Below, piece after piece: positions 19,425 to 28,329 of a DNA stretch of 64,000 nucleotides (its first letter is position 1; each line of letters begins with the position of its first letter). A model generated the notes under the pieces. It made no database searches. It saw only the letters and a list, made by a program, of their open reading frames with translations, and was not told where the DNA came from. Position numbers and translations under genes: made by a program. The stretch lies in NCBI RefSeq assembly GCF_947626835.1, contig NZ_CANQTS010000007.1, forward strand, positions 1 to 64,000, given 5' to 3'. The DNA comes from an uncultured Acinetobacter sp. (lineage in GTDB: Bacteria; Pseudomonadota; Gammaproteobacteria; Pseudomonadales; Moraxellaceae).

Positions 19425-20150
19425 ATGAAAGCAATTATCGCTGTAGCACTGTTTAGTTTACCTTTTTGCCTTGCCCATAGTGAGCCAGTCAAAACCCAAC
19501 AATTAACCCCACAAACTTCAGCTGCCCTGCCCGCTCATCTCACCACACGTATTGATTGGCAGCAATTTCCAAAGCCGCATTATCAAAATCAAGACTTAAA
19601 TCGGCAAGATCGTAGCGCAATTGTACGTGTTTCTGCTGATGAAACAGGTAAAGTGACCCAAGCCAGTATCCAAGAAAGTAGTGGTATCAAAAAAATTGAT
19701 CAGGCACTACTCAAAGCCGTAGCAAGCGCGCAAGTCAAACCGCATCAGGTTCAAGACACCACCTTACCTATTATTGGCTATCAAGTCTTTAACTTGAAAT
19801 ATCAACACGATGATCAAGAACTTTGCCAATATCAGTTTAATTCGCAAGTATGGCAAGTACAGCAACAGGGTCAAAAAGCTGCTTTTACTTATCAGCAACA
19901 ACCCGTTTTGGCTTTAACAGAAGATGATTTAAATCAGCATACACGTCGTGTTGCTTTTGAATTAAAAGTGAATAAAAAAGGCGATGTTAAACAAGTCAAA
20001 ATTAACAAAGGCTCAGGCATCTATAACATTGATCAACAAGTGAAAAACGCTGCACAATCGGTACGGTTGAACGTAGCACGTAAATATTGGCTGTATAAAC
20101 CCAATACCTTAAAAGATGAGATTGTATTTAAACTTAATGATTGCGCTTGA
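19425..20150 (+). CDS. Periplasmic protein with two TonB C-terminal-like domains
   Basis: A 241-residue exported protein. The signal peptide is about residues 1-20 ([19 protein letters not shown]). Two related repeats follow: about 60-115 ([36 protein letters not shown]) and about 170-225 ([37 protein letters not shown]). Each has the V-x-V/G-x-V-x-x-x-x-I-x-x-S/G-S-G-x-x-x-I-D pattern of TonB_C-type domains. There is no N-terminal anchor with a proline-rich spacer, so this is not a standard TonB energy transducer; it may bind partners in the periplasm. ATG 19425 chosen over the track's 19374, because the signal peptide begins there. Its stop codon directly abuts the stop of the convergent YqaA gene. 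Confidence 0.75.
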   Translation: MKAIIAVALFSLPFCLAHSEPVKTQQLTPQTSAALPAHLTTRIDWQQFPKPHYQNQDLNRQDRSAIVRVSADETGKVTQASIQESSGIKKIDQALLKAVASAQVKPHQVQDTTLPIIGYQVFNLKYQHDDQELCQYQFNSQVWQVQQQGQKAAFTYQQQPVLALTEDDLNQHTRRVAFELKVNKKGDVKQVKINKGSGIYNIDQQVKNAAQSVRLNVARKYWLYKPNTLKDEIVFKLNDCA

Positions 20151-20573
20151 TTACCATAACCAAAATACCAGATAAATAAACAGATAACGTCCGATTTTTG
20201 CCACACTCACCATCAGTAAAAATCGGATGAAATTTTCTCGCATTAAACCAGCAATCAAGGTAATGGGATCACCAATGATCGGGGTCCAACTCAACAATAA
20301 CGACCAAAACCCATAACGATGATACAGCTTTTGTGCGCGATTAAGTTTTTGCTCTGATACAGGAAACCATTTTTTATCTTTAAAATGTTGTGCCTTAACG
20401 CCTAAGTACCAATTGACACAACTGCCTAAAATATTCCCCACGCTTGCCACAACAATCAGCAAAGCTGCTGCGTAATCGGTTTGGCTTAATAAACCTAGCA
20501 ATACCGCCTCAGATTGTAACGGCAATAAAGTGGCTGCACCAAAGGCACTTAGAAACAGCAGCAACAGTGCCAA
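20151..20573 (-). CDS. YqaA/DedA-like (SNARE-associated) small membrane protein
   Basis: A 140-residue membrane protein of the VTT/SNARE-associated group, close to E. coli YqaA. Evidence: the start ALLLLFLSAFGAATLLPLQSEAVLLGLL, VGNILGSCVNWYLGVKA (re-entrant loop glycine motif), a cytoplasmic stretch FPVSEQKLNRAQKLYHRYGFWSLLLSWTPIIGDPITLIAGLMR and a final helix. Members of the wider DedA family move lipids or maintain the proton gradient; YqaA itself has no settled function. It begins at TTG two bases beyond the stop of the gene upstream (20575-20859), so it is probably made by coupled translation from the same mRNA. Confidence 0.82.
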   Translation of the reverse strand: MALLLLFLSAFGAATLLPLQSEAVLLGLLSQTDYAAALLIVVASVGNILGSCVNWYLGVKAQHFKDKKWFPVSEQKLNRAQKLYHRYGFWSLLLSWTPIIGDPITLIAGLMRENFIRFLLMVSVAKIGRYLFIYLVFWLW

Positions 20574-20574
20574 A

Positions 20575-20859
20575 TTACAAACCTAAACGCTTTTTGGTAC
20601 GGCTATATTCAAGACTTGACCAAACACACATCAAAATCAACACCACAATACGCGCCCATGAATAAATCTCTGCAATCGGACTAATCGCAGCGCGCAACAT
20701 ATTTTGATCTTTAGTGGCTAAACTTTCCGCAATTTTTTGCACATGCACTGCTTCTGCCACAAACAACAATAAGCATAAGGCAATACCAAAAATAATACTT
20801 AAATAGATTCGTGCGTTATTTTCAACAATACGCGTTAAATTTAAGAAAAACTGTTGCAT
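20575..20859 (-). CDS. Small two-helix membrane protein, unknown
   Basis: 94 residues with two predicted membrane segments (about 18-38, IYLSIIFGIALCLLLFVAEAV, and about 65-83, ARIVVLILMCVWSSLEY). Charged residues at the C-terminus (SRTKKRLGL) suggest a cytoplasmic tail. I do not recognise a family. It is directly upstream of the YqaA-like gene, separated by one base, which suggests a two-gene unit. The ribosome site at the ATG is weak. Confidence 0.6.
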   Translation of the reverse strand: MQQFFLNLTRIVENNARIYLSIIFGIALCLLLFVAEAVHVQKIAESLATKDQNMLRAAISPIAEIYSWARIVVLILMCVWSSLEYSRTKKRLGL

Positions 20860-20903
20860 TGACCCAGACCATTGAAAAAAGATTCATCTGCATGGTAGCA
20901 GAT

Positions 20904-21527
20904 TTAAGCCGTGAGCTGAATTGCCAAGGCACGTTGCACCGCAGGACGTGCAGTGAGACGCTGCATATAAGCCAAAACATGCGGATAGTCTGCCAAATCA
21001 ATTTGTTGCCACTCATGGCGTAAAATCCAAGGCAAAATTGCCATATCTGCAATCGAGTAATCACCTGCAACATAGTCACGATTTGTAAGCTGCGTATCTA
21101 ACACCCTGTATAAACGCTTAGTTTCTGCCACATAACGCTCGGTTGCATAAGTAATTCGCTCAGGAGCAAAGCGACTAAAATGATGGTTTTGTCCTAGCAT
21201 TGGGCCAAAACCACCCATTTGCCACATCAACCATTGCTCTACTTCTATACGCTCAACTGCATCGTTTGGATAAAACTGAGCACTTTTACGAGCTAAGTAT
21301 TGCAAAATTGCGCCTGATTCAAATACCGAAATTGGCTCACCACGCGGTCCATCTTGATCAACAATGGCAGGAATTTTATTGTTGGGTGAGATTTTTAAAA
21401 AATCAGCTTGAAATTGATCATCTTGGCTAATATTGATCAGCACAACTCGATACTCAAATCCCATTTCTTCTAAGGCAATGCTAATTTTATGACCATTGGG
21501 GGTGGGCCAATAATAAAGATCAATCAT
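20904..21527 (-). CDS. Glutathione S-transferase (YfcG/nu-class-like)
   Basis: A 207-residue soluble transferase. The N-terminal thioredoxin-fold domain has IDLYYWPTPNGHKISIALEEMGFEYRVVLINI, then NNKIPAIVDQDGP with the cis-proline and FESGAILQYLARK for glutathione binding. The all-helical C-terminal domain (about 87-205) has VEQWLMWQMGGFGPMLGQNHHF and DYVAGDYSIADMAILPWI. This pattern, with WPTPNG near the start and WQMGGFGPM, resembles E. coli YfcG/YghU, which act as disulfide reductases with glutathione. The substrate cannot be told. Start has GGAG upstream. It is divergent from the small heat-shock gene. Confidence 0.88.
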   Translation of the reverse strand: MIDLYYWPTPNGHKISIALEEMGFEYRVVLINISQDDQFQADFLKISPNNKIPAIVDQDGPRGEPISVFESGAILQYLARKSAQFYPNDAVERIEVEQWLMWQMGGFGPMLGQNHHFSRFAPERITYATERYVAETKRLYRVLDTQLTNRDYVAGDYSIADMAILPWILRHEWQQIDLADYPHVLAYMQRLTARPAVQRALAIQLTA

Positions 21528-21655
21528 GAACTATTAAACTCCGTTTTTTTAATCAATAGAATTTTTATAACATGCTTTAAGCAGATTTTTTGTAAAGAAA
21601 ATGTTTTATAAAAACAATTAATTAAAATTTTATAAATAAATTTTTTTATTTTTTT

Positions 21656-21684
21656 CTTGAAATTTTTTAAGCTAAACCTATATA
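21656..21684 (+). promoter_or_regulatory. Candidate heat-shock (sigma-32) promoter of the ibpA-like gene
   Basis: CTTGAAA, a 13-base gap and ACCTATAT resemble the sigma-32 consensus CTTGAAA / CCCCATNT (full -35, 6 of 8 at -10). The same bases can also be read as a sigma-70 pair (TTGAAA, 18-base gap, TATAAA). Transcription would give a leader of about 95 bases. Confidence 0.45.
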
Positions 21685-21689
21685 AAAAA

Positions 21690-21788
21690 TACGCAAACGA
21701 TCTGTTTTGGATGTTGAGCGTCAGGTTGCGAATATTGAATTGCAGCCACTTATTTGTATGACTTTGCTAACCTTAGGAGGTTTTATCA
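21690..21788 (+). promoter_or_regulatory. ROSE-like RNA thermometer in the ibpA-like leader
   Basis: The leader ends in a hairpin at 21760-21783: GACUUUGCU pairs with AGGAGGUU across the loop AACCUU. The anti-Shine-Dalgarno strand is UUGCU with the G unpaired, the hallmark of ROSE elements of small heat-shock genes, and the masked strand is the full ribosome site AGGAGG. At low temperature the site would be closed and on warming it would open. This is seen by hand-folding only. Confidence 0.6.
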
Positions 21789-22235
21789 ATGAGTAACATG
21801 ACTTTAAGCCCATTATTTCGTCGTGGTATTGGCTTTGACCGTTTAAATGATTTCTTCGACTATGCCATGCAAAGCGACACTCCAAATTATCCGCCATATA
21901 ACATCGAAAAACGCGGTGACAATACTTACCGTATTGTGGTGGCAGCCGCAGGCTTTGATCAAGATGAATTGGCCATTCACCTTGAAAATCGCGTGTTAAG
22001 CATTACGGCACAGCCTAAAGCACAAGACCAAGAACAGGTTGAGTTCTTACATAAAGGCATTGCCCGTCGTGCATTTAAACTGTCATTACGTTTGGATGAA
22101 TATATTGAAGTGCAACAAGCCGATTACCAAAATGGTTTGCTGTCAATTGACTTACAACGCATTATCCCTGAAGAAAAGCTACCGCGCCAAATTCCAATTG
22201 GACATCAACTTGAGCAAATTGAAACACAGGCTTAA
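21789..22235 (+). CDS. ibpA: Small heat-shock protein, IbpA-like (Hsp20)
   Basis: ATP-independent holdase that coats denatured proteins for later refolding by DnaK/ClpB. Its 148 residues have the IbpA-type start FRRGIGFDRLNDFFDYAM, the alpha-crystallin domain (about 35-125; YPPYNIEKRGDNTYRIVVAAAGFDQDELAIHLENRVLSI...FKLSLRLDEYIEVQQADYQNGLLSIDLQRIIPEE) and a C-terminal IPI motif (RQIPIGHQ) used for oligomer contacts. It is a single gene, flanked by a candidate heat-shock promoter with a ROSE-like leader and by a strong terminator. Confidence 0.94.
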   Translation: MSNMTLSPLFRRGIGFDRLNDFFDYAMQSDTPNYPPYNIEKRGDNTYRIVVAAAGFDQDELAIHLENRVLSITAQPKAQDQEQVEFLHKGIARRAFKLSLRLDEYIEVQQADYQNGLLSIDLQRIIPEEKLPRQIPIGHQLEQIETQA

Positions 22236-22260
22236 TATTCTTGCCGTAGAATAAGGCATA

Positions 22261-22290
22261 AAAAAAGCGCTGCAACTGCAGCGCTTTTTG
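22261..22290. terminator. Bidirectional terminator, ibpA-like / infC
   Basis: AAAAAGCGCTGCA-AC-TGCAGCGCTTTTT between the convergent ends of the small heat-shock gene and infC. Confidence 0.9.
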
Positions 22291-22298
22291 ATGGGTGA

Positions 22299-22847
22299 TT
22301 ACTTTTTCTTTTTCGGTCCAAGTAACATACCCATTTGACGACCTTCCATTTTTGGAGATTGCTCAACAACACCAAAATCAACTACGTCAGCTTCAACTTT
22401 TTGTAATTGCGCTAAACCTAATTGTTGATGGGCCATTTCACGACCACGGAAACGAAGGGTGATTTTCACCTTGTTGCCTTCTTCAAGGAACTTGATGATT
22501 GAACGTAATTTTACGTTGTAATCACCAACATCAGTACCAGGGCGGAGCTTGATTTCTTTCACCTGTACTTGATGTTGTTTTTTCTTCGCTTCTTTTTGCT
22601 TTTGCTTAAGGTCAAACAAATGCTTGTTAAAGTCCATAATTTTACAAACTGGTGGCTCAGCATTGGCAACGATCTCAACCAAGTCAAGATCAACAGCTTC
22701 TGCAGCGCGCACGGCGTCTGCTAAGCTTACAATACCTTTTTGCTCACCATTTTCGTCTACAAGACGAACTTCTTTAGCACGAATTTCATCATTCAAAGCA
22801 GGACGGTTTGACTTACCGCCCTGTTGATTACGGTCAGGCTGTTTAAT
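22299..22847 (-). CDS. infC: Translation initiation factor IF-3, starting at ATT
   Basis: Binds the 30S subunit and checks the start codon-initiator tRNA match. The N-domain has [23 protein letters not shown] and [26 protein letters not shown]; the C-domain has [44 protein letters not shown]. The track starts at an internal TTG (22796), which would remove the basic lead-in. Extending 17 codons upstream gives [21 protein letters not shown], beginning with ATT at 22847. That codon is 8 bases after GGAG, which itself overlaps the last codon and stop of thrS. E. coli infC also starts at AUU and uses it for autoregulation. I therefore annotate 182 residues with ATT as start. Confidence 0.93.
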   Translation of the reverse strand: MKQPDRNQQGGKSNRPALNDEIRAKEVRLVDENGEQKGIVSLADAVRAAEAVDLDLVEIVANAEPPVCKIMDFNKHLFDLKQKQKEAKKKQHQVQVKEIKLRPGTDVGDYNVKLRSIIKFLEEGNKVKITLRFRGREMAHQQLGLAQLQKVEADVVDFGVVEQSPKMEGRQMGMLLGPKKKK

Positions 22848-22852
22848 CGCTG

Positions 22853-24775
22853 TTACTCCACAATGTACCGGCCGCGTTCGGCAACGGCTACTTTCACTAA
22901 GTCAACGAAAGCATCGATTGACATAGTACCCAAATTTTTCCCTGAGCGGGTACGCACGTTTACAGTACCTTCTTCAACTTCACGGTCACCTAAAACCAGT
23001 AAGTAAGGAATACGTTCTAACGTACGTTCACGAATCTTAAAGCCGATTTTCTCATTTCTCAAGTCTGAAATCGCGCGGATACCGCTTTCTTTAAGTTTTG
23101 CGACGACTGACTCACACGCTTCGGCTTGTGAATCAGTAATGTTCATCACGCAGGCTTGAGTTGGTGCCAACCAAGGTGGCATAAAGCCTGCATAGTGCTC
23201 AATTAAAATACCAATGAAGCGTTCAAAACTGCCTAAGATCGCACGGTGTAACATCACAGGCTGATCACGGTCGTTGTCTTCAGTGACATACGAGGCGTCT
23301 AAACGCTCTGGTAAGTTAAAGTCACACTGAATAGTACCACATTGCCATACACGACCTAAGCAGTCTTTTAAAGAGAATTCAATTTTTGGACCGTAGAATG
23401 CGCCTTCACCCGGTTGTAATTCCCACTCAAGACCGGCTGCATCTAAAGCATCAGCTAAAGATTTTTCTGCCATATCCCAAAGCGCGTCATCACCTACACG
23501 TTTTTCAGGACGTGTAGAGAGTTTCATTTGCACATCTTCAAAACCAAAGTCTTTATAAACATCTAAGGTTAATTTAATGAAGTCTGCAACTTCTTGACCA
23601 ATCTGTTCTTTAGTACAGAAAATATGCGCGTCATCTTGAGTAAAGCCACGTACACGCATAATGCCATGTAATGAACCCGATGGTTCGTTACGGTGACAAG
23701 AACCAAACTCGGCTAAACGTACCGGTAAATCACGGTAAGATTTTAAACCTTGATTGAACACTTGTACGTGACAAGGACAGTTCATAGGTTTAACGGCATA
23801 GTTACGATTTTCAGAATGGGTGGTAAACATGTTATCTGCGTAGTTGGCAGCATGTCCTGATTTTTCCCATAAAGTAAAATCAACCACTTGTGGGGTACGA
23901 ATTTCTTCATAACCATTGTCTTGTTGTACTTTACGCATGTATTGCTCAAGTACTTGGTAAATCGTCCAACCGTTTGGATGCCAGAACACCATACCCGGTG
24001 CTTCTTCTTGCATATGGAACAAATCAAGCGCTTTACCAATTTTACGGTGATCGCGTTTTTCTGCTTCTTCAATACGTTTTACATAGGCAGCAAGCTGCTT
24101 TTTATCTGCCCAAGCAGTACCGTAAACACGTTGTAATTGTTCGTTTTTCGCATCACCACGCCAGTAAGCACCTGACATTTTAGTCAGTTTAAAGGCTTTT
24201 AAGAATTTGGTGTTTGGAACGTGCGGACCACGACACATATCCAAATAGTCTTGATGGTAGTACAAGCCCATTTCGGTTTCTTCAGGCATGTCTGCAATCA
24301 AGCGTAATTTGTAGTCTTCGCCACGCGCTGTGAACTCTGCAATCACTTCATCACGCGGTGTCATTTTTTTAATGACATCATAATCTTGGTCGATGAGCTT
24401 TTTCATGCGCGCTTCGATGGCAGCCATGTCATCTGGCGTAAACGGCTTTTCACTGAAAATATCGTAATAAAAACCATCTTCAATGACAGGACCAATCACC
24501 ATCTTCGCTTCAGGGAACAATTGCTTAACCGCATGACCCACTAAATGTGCGCAAGAGTGACGAATGATGTGAACACCATCTTCATCTTTTGGCGTGATGA
24601 TTTGTAAGGTTGCGTCTTCAGTAATTAAGTCAGAAGCATCAACGAGTTGACCGTTAACACGACCTGCAACTGTATTTTTTGCAAGACCCGGACCGATGCT
24701 CAGCGCAACGTCCATCACAGATACGGCTTGATCAAACTGTTTTTGATCGCCATTTGGCAAAGTGATAATTGGCAT
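22853..24775 (-). CDS. thrS: Threonine--tRNA ligase
   Basis: Class II synthetase of 640 residues. It begins with the TGS domain (about 1-61, [24 protein letters not shown]), then the N2 editing domain ([37 protein letters not shown]...; HxxxH-type site and the [11 protein letters not shown] motif), the catalytic core with zinc-binding [10 protein letters not shown], motif 2 ([30 protein letters not shown]) and motif 3 ([20 protein letters not shown]). The anticodon domain (about 535-640) follows. Its stop TAA lies 5 bases before the ATT start of infC and forms part of that gene's ribosome site. The 5' flank has AAGGA upstream of the ATG and a 13-base palindrome, GAGGAAATTCCTC, near 24836. Confidence 0.98.
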   Translation of the reverse strand: MPIITLPNGDQKQFDQAVSVMDVALSIGPGLAKNTVAGRVNGQLVDASDLITEDATLQIITPKDEDGVHIIRHSCAHLVGHAVKQLFPEAKMVIGPVIEDGFYYDIFSEKPFTPDDMAAIEARMKKLIDQDYDVIKKMTPRDEVIAEFTARGEDYKLRLIADMPEETEMGLYYHQDYLDMCRGPHVPNTKFLKAFKLTKMSGAYWRGDAKNEQLQRVYGTAWADKKQLAAYVKRIEEAEKRDHRKIGKALDLFHMQEEAPGMVFWHPNGWTIYQVLEQYMRKVQQDNGYEEIRTPQVVDFTLWEKSGHAANYADNMFTTHSENRNYAVKPMNCPCHVQVFNQGLKSYRDLPVRLAEFGSCHRNEPSGSLHGIMRVRGFTQDDAHIFCTKEQIGQEVADFIKLTLDVYKDFGFEDVQMKLSTRPEKRVGDDALWDMAEKSLADALDAAGLEWELQPGEGAFYGPKIEFSLKDCLGRVWQCGTIQCDFNLPERLDASYVTEDNDRDQPVMLHRAILGSFERFIGILIEHYAGFMPPWLAPTQACVMNITDSQAEACESVVAKLKESGIRAISDLRNEKIGFKIRERTLERIPYLLVLGDREVEEGTVNVRTRSGKNLGTMSIDAFVDLVKVAVAERGRYIVE

Positions 24776-24924
24776 AGAAAATCCTTAAGGAGTGATGCCC
24801 CGTACCATAGAGCATGTCACCGCGAGATTATGATCGAGGAAATTCCTCAAAAGATAAAAACGGTGGATAAATAAAAATCGTCTTGAATTTTACACGGCTT
24901 AACCCATGGATTAAACCTTTCGAA

Positions 24925-24950
24925 TTAAAAAAAGCGGCCACAGCCGCTGT
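24925..24950 (-). terminator. Terminator of the pcnB...darP operon
   Basis: On the minus strand AGCGGC-TGTG-GCCGCT is followed by TTTTTTTAATTC, just after the darP stop. Confidence 0.85.
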
Positions 24951-24952
24951 TT

Positions 24953-25486
24953 TTATTGATCCGAGATGAGTGCTACTTGTTGGATGTAGTTAAATAATTT
25001 TAACTTCGATGCCGCAAGCTCTTCTTCAGAGACTTGTTTGTTGATATCACGCTGAATTCGTAAAATATGCTGACGAATCGGGTGATGCTCAGCGGCATTG
25101 TGCGCCTTCATAAACTCTTTAATGACAGGGTCGCCTTGATTGATCATACGATCAACCCAACGTTGTAACTGTGCAGTTTTTTTCGCGCCTTGTTGTGGCG
25201 TTAAGTAAGATAAAATCACGCTTTCATCTTCATTGCGCAATAATTTACCAATACGTAAAAATTGACGACGACGTGCCTCACCTGAAGTGATCGCACGGAC
25301 ATCAAGCAGTGCCTCAATTAAGCGTTCTTCAACAGGGAGATTATTGATTTGCTTAACATTAAGTTGTGCAAGCTGCTCACCTAAAGCGGCCATACGTTGT
25401 ACGGCTTTTTTCTGTTCGGTTTTACTTGCACGTCCTTCCAAAGATTCAAAGTCTTCTTCGGTAAAACGGGTTGATCGACGTGCCAC
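24953..25486 (-). CDS. darP: Ribosome biogenesis protein DarP (YjgA, DUF615)
   Basis: A 177-residue helical protein that associates with late 50S precursors; E. coli YjgA/DarP promotes maturation of the peptidyl-transferase region. Recognised by the start ARRSTRFTEEDFESLEGRASKTEQKKAVQRM and by EERLIEALLDVRAITSGEARRRQFLRIGKLLR, both characteristic of DUF615. It starts at GTG, two bases after the npr stop, with GAGGC upstream. Last gene of the seven-gene leftward operon from pcnB. Confidence 0.92.
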   Translation of the reverse strand: MARRSTRFTEEDFESLEGRASKTEQKKAVQRMAALGEQLAQLNVKQINNLPVEERLIEALLDVRAITSGEARRRQFLRIGKLLRNEDESVILSYLTPQQGAKKTAQLQRWVDRMINQGDPVIKEFMKAHNAAEHHPIRQHILRIQRDINKQVSEEELAASKLKLFNYIQQVALISDQ

Positions 25487-25488
25487 GA

Positions 25489-25758
25489 TTAATCTGCCTC
25501 GTAAAATTTTGCTGCAAATAGTGCTTGAATCTCAGACAAAGCTTTTTCTTCATCTAAACCTTCAATCACCAAGCGTAAAGTTGTGCCCTTGCCTGCACCA
25601 AGCATCAGCAAAGACATAATATTTTTTGCATCGACTAATTTGTCACCTTTGCCAATTTGAATCGATGAACGAAATTTGGTAGTGACCTCAATTAGCTTAC
25701 CAGATGCACGCGCATGTAAACCTAGTTTATTCATTACGTCAACAGTTGTTTCGATCAT
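25489..25758 (-). CDS. npr: Phosphocarrier protein NPr (HPr family)
   Basis: Phosphocarrier of the nitrogen phosphotransferase system (PtsP-NPr-PtsN). It has 89 residues, with the phosphorylatable histidine in [16 protein letters not shown] (about residue 16) and the HPr-like [22 protein letters not shown]. Glycine/lysine after the helix and the absence of sugar-PTS genes nearby favour NPr over HPr. The track's start (25800) adds 14 residues from inside rapZ; ATG 25758 overlaps the rapZ stop as ATGA and gives the correct HPr start. ptsN is not in the window. rapZ-npr adjacency is conserved in gammaproteobacteria. Confidence 0.92.
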   Translation of the reverse strand: MIETTVDVMNKLGLHARASGKLIEVTTKFRSSIQIGKGDKLVDAKNIMSLLMLGAGKGTTLRLVIEGLDEEKALSEIQALFAAKFYEAD

Positions 25759-26606
25759 GACCAGTGCTTCATTTCTCGGTGGAGGACTTGAATAGACCAT
25801 TTTGCCTCAAGGGCTTGTCTGAGTCTATCGACAATATATACAGAACGGTGTTGCCCACCGGTACAGCCAATCGACACTGTAATATAGTGACGATGCCCTT
25901 CGGCAAAGGTTGGCAACCATTTATCTAAAAACCCATGCAGATCATTAAACATCTCATTGACTTGCTCACTTTGGCTTAAAAAATCTTTGACCGGCTGATC
26001 AAGTCCTGAATATTGACGTAAGCTTAAATCCCAATGCGGATTGGGTAAATGTCTGACATCAAAGACATAATCGGCATCGAGTGGAATGCCATGCTTATAA
26101 CCAAAAGATTGTAAAATCACCACCAAGCGCTCATTTTGCCCTAATTTAGACAGCAAAACATGTTTTAAATCATGCACGCTTTTGTCGGTGGTATCAATAC
26201 TCACTGTTGCGCGCATTTGAATCGGCAAGAGTAATTTTTTTTCTTCTTCAATACATACACTTAAGCTTTGAAAACGACTCGATAATGGATGCGGACGACG
26301 TGAGGCACTAAAACGGGCAAATAATTCTTTGTCTTGTGAGCTTAAAAAAATCACTTCAACATCGCCGTGTTGTTGCAATAAAGCAAACACATCATCAAAT
26401 TCTTGCAAATCAGCACGCGTGCTTCTGACATCTACCCCAAGCGCTAACAGCTCTAGATTATTTTCATAATCAAGTTTAGATACAATTTCAGGAAGCAATG
26501 CCAAGGGTAAATTGTCGATACAGTAATAGCCCAAATCCTCTAGCACCTGTAAGGCAGATGATTTACCTGAGCCTGATTGTCCTGTCACAATTAAAATACG
26601 CTTCAT
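25755..26606 (-). CDS. rapZ: RNase adapter protein RapZ
   Basis: Nucleotide-binding protein which in E. coli hands the GlmZ small RNA to RNase E, tuning glucosamine-6-phosphate synthase. 283 residues. N-terminal kinase-like domain with Walker [13 protein letters not shown] (about 7-18) and the family motif [24 protein letters not shown]-terminal RNA-binding domain with [22 protein letters not shown] and the phosphate-binding [24 protein letters not shown] precedes the ATG. It overlaps npr by four bases. The GlmY/GlmZ RNAs are enterobacterial, so the target in this organism is unknown. Confidence 0.95.
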   Translation of the reverse strand: MKRILIVTGQSGSGKSSALQVLEDLGYYCIDNLPLALLPEIVSKLDYENNLELLALGVDVRSTRADLQEFDDVFALLQQHGDVEVIFLSSQDKELFARFSASRRPHPLSSRFQSLSVCIEEEKKLLLPIQMRATVSIDTTDKSVHDLKHVLLSKLGQNERLVVILQSFGYKHGIPLDADYVFDVRHLPNPHWDLSLRQYSGLDQPVKDFLSQSEQVNEMFNDLHGFLDKWLPTFAEGHRHYITVSIGCTGGQHRSVYIVDRLRQALEAKWSIQVLHREMKHWS

Positions 26607-26626
26607 GGCATTACTCCTTTGAGTTT

Positions 26627-27472
26627 TTAAGCGCTATGTTTAACCTGTAAGTTATCAATTAAACGTGTTGCACCTAATTTGGCTGCCACAAACAGCACTA
26701 CATCTTGATCAAACTGCTGAACTTGTTGCAGTTGAGGACTACGTGCCTCTACATAATCGACCTCAAAACCAGCATCCGTTAAGCTTTGACGTAGGATTGC
26801 TAAAACATCGGCTAAAGCTTCACCTGCTTGTAACTGTGTTGCCGCAGCTTTTAAGCTTTGATAGATGGTTGGCGCAATAGCACGATGCTCAGGGCTTAAA
26901 TAACCATTGCGTGAACTTAAAGCCAAACCATCTTCAGCACGGGCAATCGGTACACCAATCACCTCCAGCGGGATGTTTAAATCACGTACAAATTGACGAA
27001 TCACTGCCAACTGTTGATAGTCTTTTTCCCCAAAGAAAGCATATTTTGGCTGCACCATATTAAATAGTTTGGTCACCACCACCGCAACACCATCAAAATG
27101 ACCAGGGCGTTGTAAACCACATAAGTCGTTGGTAATACCCCCAACTGAAATATTGGTTAAACGTGGCTGATTGCCATACATTTGTTCAACGGTGGGTGCA
27201 AAAACAATGTCACAGCCCACTTCAGCCAATAATCGCTGATCTTGCTCTAAAGTACGTGGATAGCTGTCGAAATCTTCGTTAGGTCCAAATTGAATTGGAT
27301 TGACAAAAATACTGACCACGACCACATCACACAGTTTTTTGGCTTCACGCACAAGGTTTAAATGACCTTGGTGTAAATTACCCATCGTGGGTACAAAACC
27401 AATGATTTTACGTGCTGCACGAGCTGGACTGAGTGATGCACTTAAGCCTTGAATTGTGGTTTCTGTTTTCAT
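26627..27472 (-). CDS. panC: Pantothenate synthetase
   Basis: Joins pantoate and beta-alanine with ATP to make pantothenate. 281 residues. Nucleotidyltransferase motif [18 protein letters not shown] (HxGH equivalent), then [51 protein letters not shown] and the KMSKS-like loop [15 protein letters not shown]. All the key segments are present. It starts 3 bases after the panB stop, so translation is probably coupled. Confidence 0.98.
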   Translation of the reverse strand: MKTETTIQGLSASLSPARAARKIIGFVPTMGNLHQGHLNLVREAKKLCDVVVVSIFVNPIQFGPNEDFDSYPRTLEQDQRLLAEVGCDIVFAPTVEQMYGNQPRLTNISVGGITNDLCGLQRPGHFDGVAVVVTKLFNMVQPKYAFFGEKDYQQLAVIRQFVRDLNIPLEVIGVPIARAEDGLALSSRNGYLSPEHRAIAPTIYQSLKAAATQLQAGEALADVLAILRQSLTDAGFEVDYVEARSPQLQQVQQFDQDVVLFVAAKLGATRLIDNLQVKHSA

Positions 27473-27475
27473 TGT

Positions 27476-28285
27476 TTACAGCTCTACCTGAAAGGTGTGT
27501 TCTTTGGCGGGAAAAGATCCATCTAATACGGCCGTATGATAGGCTTTAAAAGCATCTAAAATAGCGGTCTCACCTGCTTGCTCTTTCATAAAGTTACGCA
27601 CAAATTTTGCTACGCGACCAAAAGTTAAGCCCAACATATCTTGTACAACTAAGACTTGACCATCGGTTGCATTGCCGGCCCCAATGCCAATCACGGGCGT
27701 ATGTGGAAATAATTCGCTAATTTCTTGTCCCAATTGTGCCGGTACACATTCAAGCAACAATAGCGCAGCACCTGCTTCCACTACAGCCTTACAATCGCTA
27801 ATCAGTTGATCGGCTGCTTCACGGGTACGTGCTTGAAGCTTATAACCACCCAATACATGAACTGATTGCGGTGTTAAACCTAGATGCACACATACCGGAA
27901 TACCATTACGGGTTAACACTTCAACAGTTTCGGCCAACCATGCACCACCTTCCATTTTGACCATTTGCGCACCAGCTTGCATCACAGTACGTGAGTTTTG
28001 CAAAGCATCGTTTAAAGTGGCATAACTCATAAACGGTAAATCGGTCATAATAAAAGCGTGACTGTTGCCACGGCGTACCGCAGCAGTGTGATAAGCCATA
28101 TCGTCTACGGTGACAGGCAAAGTCGAATCACGCCCTTGAATAGACATCCCCAAGGAATCGCCAATCAAAATGCTATCAATTTGGGCAATTTCCATGGCTT
28201 TGGCCATACTGGCGTCATAACATGTAAGACATGAAAATTTACGTGCTTCAGCTTTAAAGCGGCGCAAATCGCTTAGACTAATCAT
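27476..28285 (-). CDS. panB: 3-methyl-2-oxobutanoate hydroxymethyltransferase
   Basis: First committed step of pantothenate synthesis: transfers a hydroxymethyl group from methylene-tetrahydrofolate to 2-oxoisovalerate. It is a TIM-barrel protein of 269 residues with LTCYDASMAKAMEIAQIDSILIGDSLGM (metal-binding Asp region), MVKMEGGAWLAETV, HLGLTPQSVHVLGGYKLQ and the catalytic VPAQLGQEIS / IGIGAGNATDGQVLVVQDMLGL. AGAGGAAT precedes the ATG. The pantothenate pair lies next to folK, linking folate (donor of the one-carbon unit) and CoA precursors in one operon. Confidence 0.98.
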   Translation of the reverse strand: MISLSDLRRFKAEARKFSCLTCYDASMAKAMEIAQIDSILIGDSLGMSIQGRDSTLPVTVDDMAYHTAAVRRGNSHAFIMTDLPFMSYATLNDALQNSRTVMQAGAQMVKMEGGAWLAETVEVLTRNGIPVCVHLGLTPQSVHVLGGYKLQARTREAADQLISDCKAVVEAGAALLLLECVPAQLGQEISELFPHTPVIGIGAGNATDGQVLVVQDMLGLTFGRVAKFVRNFMKEQAGETAILDAFKAYHTAVLDGSFPAKEHTFQVEL

Positions 28286-28329
28286 GTAGCTATTCCTCTA
28301 TGGAAGTAAAAGGACATCCCTAAAAAATA

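Noticed and set aside
24836-24848. GAGGAAATTCCTC palindrome upstream of thrS as an operator or tRNA-like control site
   Set aside because: It is short and isolated, and nothing matches the known threonyl-tRNA synthetase operator layout; mentioned only in the thrS entry.
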